Source: Limonium bicolor
Lineage: Eukaryota; Streptophyta; Magnoliopsida; Caryophyllales; Plumbaginaceae
Direction of reading: 5' to 3'
Length of the DNA stretch: 64,000 nucleotides
Assembly (NCBI GenBank): GCA_023374045.1
Contig: CM041777.1
Span: 90,390,300-90,454,299, forward strand
Shown: in pieces, positions 49,848 to 61,005 of the stretch
How positions within the stretch are numbered: position 1 is the first letter of the stretch
How the letters are laid out: every line of letters starts with the position of its first letter
Translations under genes and position numbers: made by a program
Notes under the pieces: generated by a model
Database searches by the model: none
What the model saw: only the letters and a program-made list of their open reading frames with translations
Told to the model about the DNA's origin: nothing

Positions 49848-50050
49848 TCAAGAAATATCGGACATAGGTAACCACTGAGTTAGGATATGAGTTTAGATAT
49901 AAGTAATGGGCTAAGGGTGTGAGAAGTTAGAGTGAGTAGAGTCAGATGACCACTATTAAGTGTGGATCGTCTTTACCGTCTACTGACGTTATACATTCTT
50001 GAACCAAAACCGTGGTGAATACAGACCTAATGTGAGTTGTGCTTGTTCAG

Positions 50051-50669
50051 ATGTCAGGAAGTTGAGGAGGCCGAGGCGATGACGCTACTGAGATACCGGA
50101 AGGGCAGACGATCGCGGAGATTGTAGCTGCCGCATTAGGGCATATGGGTTATCAACCAGGTGGGGGTGCACCACCTACACCGCCACAACCCCGGGAACCG
50201 AACTGGGTGAAGAGTCTAGCTGACCTACGACCCGCTCATTTCAAGGGGGAGACTGATCCCGCCAAGCTTGAGGCGTACATCTCCGAGCTGGAGACCGCCT
50301 TCAAGACCCTTGACGTCCCTGCTGGGATCAAGGTGCGTCTGGCTGCATTCTATCTGAAAGGGGCAGCAGGCGATTGGTGGAAGCCGGTGAGGGCCGAGCA
50401 TGTGGCCAATCCAGAGTTCGACTGGGAGCAGTACACCGCACTACTTCGAGCAAAGTACTACCCCGCCCATGTCCAGACGAAGAAGCGTTTACAGTTGGAT
50501 GCGCTTAAGCAGACGGACAAGATGACGGTAGATGAGTATTACTCAGAGTTTACCGCCTTGCTTCATCTTCTGCCGGGTCTTGGATATTCAGACCAGATAC
50601 TGGTGGACCGCTTCTATGGCGGGCTTAGCCATCGACTCCGCTACGGCATGGGGCCGACGAGTTATACTA
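50051..50669 (+). pseudogene. Element D gag, cut by insertion of element C
   Basis: ATG 50051 begins MSGS, then a TGA at 50063-50065 where the family has a basic G/R-rich stretch (CGA to TGA would explain it). The frame continues GGRGDDATEIPEGQTIAEIV and a long clean run from 50144: PPTPPQPREPNWVKSLADLR, FKGETDPAKLEAYISELETA, LAAFYLKGAAGDWWKPV, LLRAKYYPAHVQTKKRLQLD, MTVDEYYSEFTALLHLLPGL and FYGGLSHRLRYGM. This is the Retrotrans_gag capsid domain of plant Ty3/Gypsy chromoviruses. At 50670 the LTR of element C interrupts it, so no zinc knuckle or pol is present. Apart from the one stop it is well preserved. Confidence 0.9.
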
Positions 50670-53600
50670 TGTAACACCCCTCTCCATAATCACGATATAA
50701 TCCCTCACGTAGCAATAATTAAAACGTCTCGCAGCGGAAAATAAACAACAATTACAAAACTCACTCACTCGGGTGTCACCGGCCATTACTCGCCCATGCG
50801 AGCAACGTAGCCAAACTACATCCAACTTCCAAAATAAACAAACTGCTAACCGCAGTGATAACGAGAAACTCCTATACATCATACTAAGTCCATAAACCAT
50901 AAACATCGACAAGTGAGCGTCTACCCAATCCTGAATACACAACCTTACCATAATACAATTCACCATCTCCATTGCTATACACACATCTCCAAGTGGTGAC
51001 AAAAGTAACACTCCAAATACCCTGTTCCTGCTCTTCAGCTCCGACAATGATCAACAACCTGTAATGGTGTAGTATCAGCGATAGACGCTGAGTATGCCGG
51101 GCCTGGACCCTAATGGTCACTTGTCATTTTAACCATCTTATTATTAGGTCGGTTTCATGCTTTACCATTTTACAGTTATAGCAATACTGTAATAAACATG
51201 TATACTACACATATTCATCCATCCAAATATTCATAGATATTCAACCATCCATCCAATCCACAACCATTTAATAACACAATCCACAATTATATATCGAACG
51301 TATCGAACAATAACAATATAATGTACAATGTACATTCGCCGTAGCGTACAGTGCTCATATTTAATTTACCTTAGCCTCGTAGGCTCCCTCCAACCATCAA
51401 CCACAATAAAATAACCACAAGTATAACCAATGAACAACAAAGCGAAACAACGAGAATAATAAACAAGTATTAAGTCTCGTCTGTGGTATTGTTCGCCACT
51501 GTATAAGTCTCAATTGTTTTAGTTGTTCAGTTATACCTAGTGACAATGTCTCGTTAAAACGACATGTCTCTAGTTACCCATATATTATGGCGGGTCACCC
51601 ACGGCAGTAGCCACTCCAACGGTAGAGTCTCCGACCAACGAGCCATTCTAGCTCACGGAAAATTTTCTTGATACTTACGGACCCGTACGCGGACATCCTG
51701 GTATCGTTTTTGTGATCACACGCGCACCAAGAGCCACATCCTCTTGGCTTTACTTCCATTCCATTAATTAATTAATTATACCATCGCATCGCATTACCAA
51801 ATTTTCTAACACAGCAGACTAAGGTCATTAGTCCAATCCGGAGTCTGTAAACTCGGGATCCAGTGCTAGATACAAGAGCGGCGTATAGAAAGGCCAATGC
51901 TCTGTATAAAGTCTCAGATAATATGTATATGTTATTATCATAGTGCTACAACGTTTTACTTACGTTCCTTATATTTCATATAAGATAGCACCATAGCCGC
52001 TAGTTTGTTTTATATATATAGGTTCATATATACGAACCAATACTGTAAACTCAACAACAGTAAATGATAAGCAGCTATAAATATACAGTTCATGCATATT
52101 AATTATCACATTCAGACAAACAATCTTATCACAGATCACACAACAACATACAAGTTATATCAACCAAATCCGAGCCCAAGGAGCAACCTTAGGACAACTC
52201 GGATCAAACCCCTTTACATACCGTTCACCCTGATCGTATTACGGTGGAGTATGAATCAGCAAGATCCTATGCTCCGTGTAGTCCGCTAGCTTGTCAAGCG
52301 TCCTTGTCAGAAGTATAATCTAAACGGTATTAAACTATAAGTCAGTCTCCATGACTAACTACTACATCCGGTATTTTCGAATTATAAGTAACCCCGACAG
52401 TTCACCCCTGTTTTCTACAGTTGTTTGTTACAGGTTTTTCTAAAACAGTCGGCTTGGTTACTTGAAACGCGTACGTCAAAACTATTTCAACTGTTAAGTT
52501 TAATTCGTTGTATTCCTTTTTTAATCCTATCCACCATCTAGTTTAGGTACGTAACCTATAGTTGCATGTATGCATGCATGATTGTATTATATTATACTCT
52601 TTTTCGTATTGTATCATTTATTATATTATATTATATTATTTTTCCCACCATCCATTATGATACAATGTATTATATAATCCCTTTATCTTTAGCAAATAAT
52701 ATTTGCTTCCAAAACTCATAACTTATAGTTCGTAACTATATATATATATATTTTAAATAACCACCACCATTAAATCATATGGTTTCCAACCAAAATATAT
52801 ATCCACCTTATATACATTACTCTTGTGTATGTATATATTTACCACGTAGGTAATTCCCATGAGTTTAATAAACTCTTATATTTTATGTTACTTTTTTCAT
52901 CTTTTATTAGATGATTATTCCCATTAGTTGTATCATATTGTACAACTTATATTAAGATTATTATCCTAACATGAGTAACATTTTATGTTGTATAATTACA
53001 ACTCCTAAGGTTTATTCAATAAATACCTTAGTTTATAAATCCCATTTATTTATAGTTTGTCACATTATTTTATGTGAGTACCCTTCCTTATATTAATTCC
53101 ATTAAACCACCTTAATACCATATAATTGTCATAACATTTATGACATTGTAGACCATAGTCTAAAATTCATTTTCCAACTCTTACTAATTCGGTATAGCCC
53201 TTGGATTTATTTAAATTCCCTCTTGACCACATAACATTATGTAATGTTATACCAAAATACTAATATCATTTGATATGATATTTTTATTTCCTTTAGTTTA
53301 TAACCTATAGTTTTTATACAAAACTATTTTATATTGCCTCTTAGGCACCATAAGAAAATCTTATTCTTTTCCATAAACCATAGTTTCCTTTATTCACAAA
53401 ATCTCCCCATCATTTATACCATGTTATATACCATTTAATATAACATTTCTAACTTATAAAAGAGCATAACCTATGGTTATCTTTCATAAATTCCGAATAG
53501 ACCTCAATATACATTTTATATTGTCATTAGGCCCAATTATAACATATAGTTTGATATATCATTAAAACTATATATTATACATATATCTCAACAAATACTC

Positions 53601-56460
53601 TTATATAATTCTAAAAATCTCCAAATTTCACCAAAGGGTTATAAATATCCTTATTAACCCATATACTCTTGGTATTTACCATTCCACCATCTATATTTCT
53701 CCAAAGTGTCATAATGACCTAATAACTATATATTATGCATATATAGTTTATTTTTATTCCAAAAACAACTCAATAAATTCCTAAAAATTCCTAATAGCCC
53801 ATGGGTGTTTAAAATACCATTGTACACCTTTATTTTGGTAATAACATATTTACCACATATGTTAAAAAATATTACCATTAATACATAACTTATTATAAAA
53901 CCTTAAATAAGTTATCTAACTTATTTATTTTGGTCAAAACCTAGCATATGGTCAATGTTGACCTCCTTAATATTTCCTTGACCATTAATTCCTAATAATT
54001 ACGGTTTGCACCCAAACTTTCTAGAAATCACCATTTAACCCCAAAACTTTATAAAATCTTATAAACTTTATTTTAACTCTCCTTTTTACCTCTAATTTTG
54101 GCCTTATTATTCTAAAGCCCCCAAATTTAATTTAATTACACCTAATACCCCATTTATTTTCGGTAATGCATTTATACTACTTAAACTTAATTAAAAGCTT
54201 GTAAATGCATAAATAACATGGCCTAAAATACATGGCCTTATTACATTGGCTTGCAAAATAAATTACACATAAATGTCCCAAAAAAATACTTATAAATTTC
54301 GGCCTCACCATATATTCTTCATTTATTTACCAAACTTCCACATAATGTCTTAAATTTGACAATTATGCTTGTTTAATTAGCTATAAAATTTATTAAGCCA
54401 TTCCTTAATCATTTTAAGGTCAAACAAGACCTTATTTTACCTCTTCACTCACGGCAATTAATTAGGAATAGCTTAAAACTTGTATTAATGTAACAAGTTA
54501 AGGTTTTAAGTAATTTATACCTTGATTTAACCTAGATAGAACCTTGTTTGGTTCGGCCACCTTAAGTAGAAATTCTCCAAAGCTTCTATTACATGTTTTT
54601 AGGCAGAAAACAAGGCCTAGTTAGTCTCCAAGCAAGATCTAACCATAAGAAGTAATTTAAGTCATGAAAATCATGGATTTTTACCTTAGATCTTCAAGCT
54701 TGACATAGATCTACTTCGGCCCTATTTTTCCAGAAGAGAAAGAGTATCAAAACACTCTCAATAACAAGGTATAAAACCATGGTGAATTAGCTTGGAAGAT
54801 AGCTAAGTTTTACCTTGTTTAAGATGCCAAAAATGGTGTTTTTGGCTTGGATCTAGCTACTCCTTGTAGATCTTGGTATACCAACTGAATCTACATGAAA
54901 AGGAGAAGAAAATAAGGCTAGGAACAAAGTTTTACAGCCGAATTTGATGGGAATCAAAGATATGAGCTTAAAGCACATTTTTGTACCTTAAGAACAAGTT
55001 TGAGTTTCTCTACCTTCTTCCCTTGTTATGGCCGAGATTCTTCCTTAATTTAACGTCCAAAACAACCTAGATTCATGGATGGAAGTGTTTGGAGCTTAGA
55101 TCAATCGAAAAAAGAAAGAAAGATGAAGAAAATGGGCATTTTCATGCCTTAAGAGCTTACCTAGAGCATGAACTCTCTCCAATGGAGCTTGGAACTCTTA
55201 CCTACGGTGGAGAGGAGCCAAAGGGAGCTCAAGGACAGAGCAACCTTGGCTGAAGAGGAGAAATGAAGGAGAATGACCTAATATTGCCTTAAAGTCATTC
55301 TTGAAGAGGAGAAAACGAAGGGAAAAATCGACCTATATTGAGCCTAAAGAATCATTGTTTTTTTTTTGAATATTTTAGGTCTTATTGTTTTGATGACTCA
55401 TCAATGCTTGATTGATGCTGATAATTGAAGGGGAATTCGGTGGGTTGAGACAAGAAGAGGGGGCAGCCTTCCTTGATGACAAAGGTAGGGTGATGATTGG
55501 AGCCAATTTGAATAAAAATGAGATAAATAATGTTACTTTAATTCAATTATTGTAAGGTGACTAAGCACTCTTGCTTTTCTTGCTTGGAGCACTAAATACA
55601 AGGTAAAAGAGGAGCAATTGGAGGCTCCAAATCGGCTGGCTCTCACATGGGGTAAGGCAAGTGGGGACAACCTTTTTTGTTTTATAAGGTAAAGTATGTC
55701 TTTTTGTTATTTTATGCAAAAGTAAAGGACTATATTTAATTGTCACATGTCTCTTGTCTCTTGGTCTGTTAAGAGACTTAATTATCTGATTTAATGTAGT
55801 CCATTTCGTGGTCAATGGTCAACATTGACCAACTTAGTCAATGTTGACCCAAACGGGCCCCACTTTAGGGTTTTAATTAATATTTTAATATTACTTTGTA
55901 AAAATTCGCAAATTTCTGGAATTAAATTCCTAATATCATATAATATGATATTTTATCATATTTAAAGGTATTTATAACCTTTAGCTCATTTAAAAAACCA
56001 ATTTAGAAGGCAATTACACAAAACGTGCTTTAAGGAGTTTTAGTGCACATTTTGTGTCGCCAGGTTATTCTGAGCTCTGTTTTCTTTGAAAACGGTTTGT
56101 TGTGTTCCTTACATGATATTTGATCATGGTATTCAATTTTATATCATTTAGAGGTCATTAGACCTTTAAGGTTTCTTAGAGCACCTTTTTGCCCTTTTGA
56201 CCTTGAAGCATGAAAGTGCTTTTTCTTTGTGTTGGAGTGTTGCCCAACAATTGTAATGTTGTAGTAAATGTGTTAATATGCTTAGGACAAATTTAGGTCC
56301 TAAGTAGTTCATTTGGGTATTTGTTTACCCTGACAGTCAAAGGGTGCAACATCTTGTTTTGTGTTGACCACTGTTGTTCTCAGTTGACTTTTAAGGCATG
56401 TTTAGGCCTTAATTAATGTGATTAAATATTAATCCAATTTTATTAATTTGGGGTATTTCA
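50670..56460 (-). repeat. 3' LTR of element C (5.8 kb, full length)
   Basis: From TGTAACACCCC (reverse complement of GGGGTGTTACA) to GGGGTATTTCA at 56450-56460. It is very AT-rich at 52560-54400. On the sense strand it carries at least five AGGTAA/AGGTA splice-donor-like motifs between 55205 and 54510. No gene supported. Confidence 0.9.
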
Positions 56461-56462
56461 AT

Positions 56463-56493
56463 CTACCCCCTTAAAAGACTTCGTCCCGAAGTC
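56463..56493 (-). promoter_or_regulatory. Element C polypurine tract and pre-PPT hairpin
   Basis: On the minus strand GACTTCG-GGA-CGAAGTC (56493-56477) is a perfect 7-bp stem, followed by TTTTAAGGGGGTAGAT and the TG of the LTR. It is equivalent to 28933-28965 in element B, with compensating changes in the stem. Confidence 0.8.
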
Positions 56494-58240
56494 TCTTAAT
56501 CAAATAGGTAAGTAATATAAATGTATAACTACCCATTGTTCCCATAATGTATATCTATGTGATATATCATTTACACACATCGTATTGCGCTTATACAGCA
56601 CATAGCCATCACGTTGTGGTGTTAGTTCAATCATATATGGATATAGATGATCCATCAGCACCACCATTTCCTATCAATTCTACCAACCCTGACAACCTCC
56701 CTGAGGTGTCCATAACATTCCATTGCTCCACATTCCATATCTAATGATTCATTTCGTATCTAGGCGATACCATATGTAATCATTCTATAAAGCAATATGA
56801 ATACATATCACAAATAGCATAAGAAAAGTACTACACACATGGTGTACATACAATCATTCAAACAAGTATCTCATAAGATACATACATTCAAGTGTACATC
56901 ACACACGAACAACCAAACAACGCACGCCCCGCGTACCAAACATAGTCAACCAAAACCAATTCACTGTATGCCATGCATACGAAACAATTCACTGTAAGCC
57001 GTGCATACTAAACAACAACCTCGTATGCCCCGCACACCACCAATTCTTTGTATGCAATGCATACTAAACAACCAAAACTTAGTGCACACATGTGCACAGC
57101 CAAGAGGTTCTACCCCCCTTAAAAAGGGTTATGCCCCCGTACCCCACAAGTATACAACAGCCGCTCAACAAGGAGCGCTGGATACTTGGCTCTCAAAGAG
57201 TTCTCCAACTCATGGATTATCCTCATATAGAGAGACGGGTATGACTCTAGCCCTTCTGGGCTCCACAATTCATAAGGGATGTGCACTAAACAATTTGTGC
57301 TCTCTCCCAAATTCATTCTAATGGGCCACTCGCTCCGTATGAGGTGCAGACCCATGAACACAGGCTCAATTTGCCTTTCTTTTTTTCCATTGCGTGAATC
57401 CACTTGTTTAGATCACTAGCATACATGCGTGTGCCTTTTCTCACTGATATTCAGTTGAGTATACTATGACATTGGCCATTGTTAGTACTTAGTGCTCTTT
57501 GCACTTGTCTTGTAATACTAAGACGTACCAGCCTATATGTCCACCGAGGTGATGTTATCATCCATGTCTCCTGGTGGTTTTGTTCAGAGTAACACACTGT
57601 TGTAGTTCTCTTTTTCTTTTTTTTATGCACACTCGTATTGATATCCACTTATCTTTTTGTATTCCCACTAGATTAATAACTGCACGAGTGCAATACCAAA
57701 ACACTCAGTCATACAGAGTGCAGAGGCGTAAACGCTCAACAGCTAATATCTCATGAGTCAAACAGATAAGATGTGCGAATTATCCTGTGAGTGGTACATT
57801 CCAAATCCACTGTTCCTTAGCAAGTTATCTGCTATTATATAGCTTTATCTTTTCTCCTTGCGTAGTCACGCGTTTATATCCATATCATCTGGTAGATTTC
57901 CTCTGGATTGCAAGCATTTGCTTGATCCTTATGAGGCTTCTACATATTATTCGTCCATAATGGGTTTTCCTGTTTCTTTCTTTTTTTGGGTTCCTGTCCT
58001 TGAACTGTTCCTTGTCTTCTCTGTATACCGTCCACTATTCTCTGTTGAAAATTCTTGATTTCTTTAGCCCGTTGGTTTAACTGCGGCTCTTCTCGTCCAT
58101 CTTCGAGGTAATCCGTTCTTACTGTCCGTAGAATGGAGTTGACTACTTCTCGTGTTCCTAACACTACTTGTCTACTTGCATGGGGTACCGTACTGATACA
58201 TTACTACTTACCCGACTAACTTATAAATAAGTCTGTCAGG

Positions 58241-58265
58241 CCCGCATGCTCCTAACGGAGTGCGG
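58241..58265 (-). repeat. CCGCACTCC/GGAG..TGCGG hairpin in element C
   Basis: Minus-strand reading CCGCA-CTCC-GTTA-GGAG-CA-TGCGG. Stem identical to element B; loop and bulge differ. Confidence 0.8.
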
Positions 58266-59043
58266 TCGTCCCATGTCTCGTTTAGTAAACTGGTAATGTC
58301 TGTCACACGGTTGTTGTGAAGTATTCTTTTGTCAATCTCCCTTTGATGGATATCCCCTTTTGTTCTTCTTCTTTTTTTGTCTTCTTTTGCTTCTGCTTTT
58401 TTTTTGTGTAATAGTTCATGTTATCAGTTATCCTGTAATAAGTGCTATTGCCTTTGTGGCATCCGTGGTAATTTGTGCCATAGACTGGTATTATTCAACT
58501 CGGTGTAAGTAAAAATCCGTGCTATATTAGCAAACTTGTTCTCTTTTTTTTTGATCTCATTGAGTACAACAATTTTCCTTTTTCTCCTGTTTTTTTATCA
58601 TATCTCATCCATAGTTCATATTCGTCCCCTCATCCATGTAATTGGATGTATTGCAGGTTGCATAATAGCTTGAGCAACTTGGCTCTTCACCTCCCAACCA
58701 TCCTCACTGACGGTGGTGCATCTACAAAGGGTATGCTTGTCCATGAGGACTAAACATTCATCACTAATAGTGATAGCATAAATGCGGTTATACACTGTTG
58801 GTATTTGGCTAATAAGCCATGTCTGAAAGTTCCCAAATATAAACTGGTGTGGTTTTACCATCACAGTGGCTGTATAATTTCCTCCAGTTGCAGTGGTTGG
58901 ACTAACGGTCCTTCCATAGTTGCATAGGTTTCTAATCTCAGGGTTTGTATGAAAAAGTTTGAAGAACAGTTTTTTTTTTAAAAGGTTAAAAAGTAGTAGT
59001 TGTTGCAGTTGCATTTGCAGTAGCTGTTACTGTTGCTGTCGCT

Positions 59044-59122
59044 GCACTTGCTGTAGCAAGTGCGCAAGGCAGATGGAAATTTCAGTGGTTTACTGTCATA
59101 GCGCTTGCAATAGCAAGTGCGC
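59044..59122 (-). repeat. Pair of CTTGC/GCAAG hairpins in element C
   Basis: Palindromes at 59044-59063 and 59101-59122, spaced as in element A (17656, 17714). They sit just after the gag zinc knuckles in sense direction. Confidence 0.8.
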
Positions 59123-59410
59123 CATGCAGGTGGAAATTCTGGTTCAGTAATCTCCGGACTCATTGACTCTTGTCATTTGAGTATTGCTACATGATAATGT
59201 AAGCATTACATCCTGTTCATATAATAATCCGTCAAGGTTTAAAGGTCATTGGTACTGAGTACACACAACTAATTCCCAAGTCTTACACAAAAGGCGAGTG
59301 GTCAATGACACACTCCCACATACTTATAACATAGCTCCTTCTAACATCCAAAGTAATTCATAACGAAGTAAACAAAGTCTTCCACCAGCGGTCTCATGGA
59401 GTCAGGGTAC

Positions 59411-60780
59411 TCATGCTCTATCTACTCCCTTGCCTTTATAGGCTCCAGCATCAGTAGATGTCTGGCCATTCTGACCGCCTCGTGGTACTCCAGATCCTCC
59501 AGCTGAGGTCTTCTGAGTATTCTTTGGTGGCCTGTAGTTACGGCCCTCTGGGTTCATCCAGCATTCAAATTCCCTATGGCCCTCCTTTTGGCAGCACCGA
59601 CACTCGACTTTGCGGCCTTCGCAGTCGACCCCAGGATGGTCTTCCCACAACGCTTACAGTAAAGTGGCGCTGGGGCTGTCTGGTGCCTAATGGTAGTAAT
59701 TAAGTTTAAGTTACAATCTGGTGATATAAATGTTAAGGTCACAATTCAATTTAAGAGGTAGGTGTTCTCACCCTTAGAAGGTGCTGGGCCGGTCAACCAA
59801 AGGACGGGCTCTTTCCCTTTGCTCCCTGGTGACCCTGCTGCCCTTTCTTTGGAAAGAATTCCTATTCAAGGTTTCGGGTCAGCATCTAAGGTATTTAGTA
59901 TGATAAGTATTTAGGAATGGGATAAGTCCTTACTTTCCTTCTTTTGGCTTTCGCCTGGAGATGCTCCTCCACCCTCAGACTCTCCCTCAGGGTTCTTCCT
60001 TTTCTTGGCCCCGAGAGTCTCTTCCCGAGTCTGGAGCATTAGCTCCGTCCTCGAGGCAGCCTCATAACACTCCTGGAATCTCCTTGGTAAGTTCTCACAA
60101 AGTTAATTGGTAATGTAGTAAGTAAAGAATTTTATGGCTTCATGTTAGTGCTTGGATGGTAGTGTAGAGGGTAGCACCCATCGCCATCTGAATGCGAAAT
60201 AATAGTCCTCCCCGGAACTTCTCGACCTTCACGGTCTCTGAGTAATCCACACCGGGAATGGAGTCCAGCGAACCAATGAATCGAGCGTAATACTCATCCA
60301 CGGTCAGACTTCCTTGGGTCAGTGTCTCTGACTCATGGCGCTTCTTCTGCTTGAGATGCGCCGGGTAGTACTTCCCTCTTAGTAATTCAACAAGGGCAGC
60401 CCATGAAAAGTCGGGCGTAGCCAGGTGATGGTCCTTGACCAATCTTCACCAGGTACTGGCTGCATCCTTCAGATGGAAGGCAGCAATGGCGACCTCTTGT
60501 CGTCAGGTACCTGTAAGGCTTCGTATGCTTTCTCATGTTCAACAATGTAACGCTCCAAAGCTACGGGTCTGGTTCCCCAGAATATGTAGGTGGTCGGGTC
60601 TCGCTAACTGACTTCAGCCAGTTCGTTCCCTGGGCTGTGGAGGGGTGGGCTGGTGCTCCTCCTATCTGAGTACCCAGCTGTGCAAGAACGGCTGCAACCG
60701 TCTCTGCAACTCCTGGAATGCCGGGGTCACCGCCTCCACCTCTACCAGTACCACGCCCTCTAGTTCCACCAGACATCTGC
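59411..60780 (-). pseudogene. Element C gag with two CCHC zinc knuckles
   Basis: Sense start ATG 60778-60776 (MSGGTRGRGTGRGGGGDPG). The capsid domain follows: TNWLKSVSETRPPTYSGEPD, then a frameshifted ALERYIVEHEKAYEALQVPD, then 60442-60140 with FSWAALVELLRGKYYPAHLK, LTVDEYYARFIGSLDSIPGV and VEKFRGGLLFRIQMAMG. 60095-59935 encodes a basic linker (PRRFQECYEAASRTELMLQT, then GGGASPGESQKK). 59840-59771 gives KKGQQGHQGAKGKSP. 59686-59411 gives two knuckles, CKRCGKDHPGVDC (after a frame shift) and CRCCQKEGHREFEC, then a G-rich tail ending GKGVDRA and TAG. Intervening AT-rich segments lie at 59886-59933 and 59687-59771. Several single-base frameshifts are present. Homologous to element D's gag but clearly diverged. 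Confidence 0.85.
59687..59771 (-). other. Intron-like AT-rich segment within element C gag
   Basis: 85 bases beginning GTGAGAAC and ending CCATTAG on the sense strand, AT-rich, between a linker ending PAPSK and the first zinc knuckle. Its size and ends fit a small plant intron. A second GTAAGG...CCTTAG segment at 59933-59886 is only 48 bases, too short for normal splicing. Not proven. Confidence 0.35.
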
Positions 60781-60974
60781 AGTACAGATGTCACATAAAT
60801 ACTCGGTAAATTACCGTACACAACCAATAGATATTAAGTTGCCTTAAGGCTACTATGTCACGCAATTTGCGTTTACCAGACACAATATCTTTCTAAGACG
60901 AGTCGTCTCATACTTCCCAATGTTTCCCATAATTTCCCAAGTTAAGCTCACTGTCTTAACCTATTATCTCGTCA

Positions 60975-61001
60975 TCAGAGCGGTACTCCGCTCTGATACC
61001 A
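60975..61001 (-). promoter_or_regulatory. Element C PBS inside a palindrome
   Basis: Minus-strand PBS TGGTATCAGAGC at 61001-60990. TCAGAGCGG and CCGCTCTGA (60996-60975) make a 9-bp stem with a 4-base loop. Confidence 0.9.
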
Positions 61002-61005
61002 CTTT

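Larger units (their letters stand above)
56494..59410 (-). other. Element C interior between gag and PPT, non-coding
   Basis: About 2.9 kb without a supported gene. It holds CCGCACTCC-GTTA-GGAG-CA-TGCGGG at 58265-58241, and two hairpins, 59044-59063 (GCACTTGCT-GT-AGCAAGTGC) and 59101-59122 (GCGC/GCGC-capped CTTGC..GCAAG). The minus frame at 57403-57119 is open for 94 codons but matches nothing I know and lies in poorly conserved DNA. Confidence 0.6.

Noticed and set aside
57119..57403. 94-codon minus-strand frame in element C's interior
   Set aside because: No known domain, no support from A or B interiors; likely chance.
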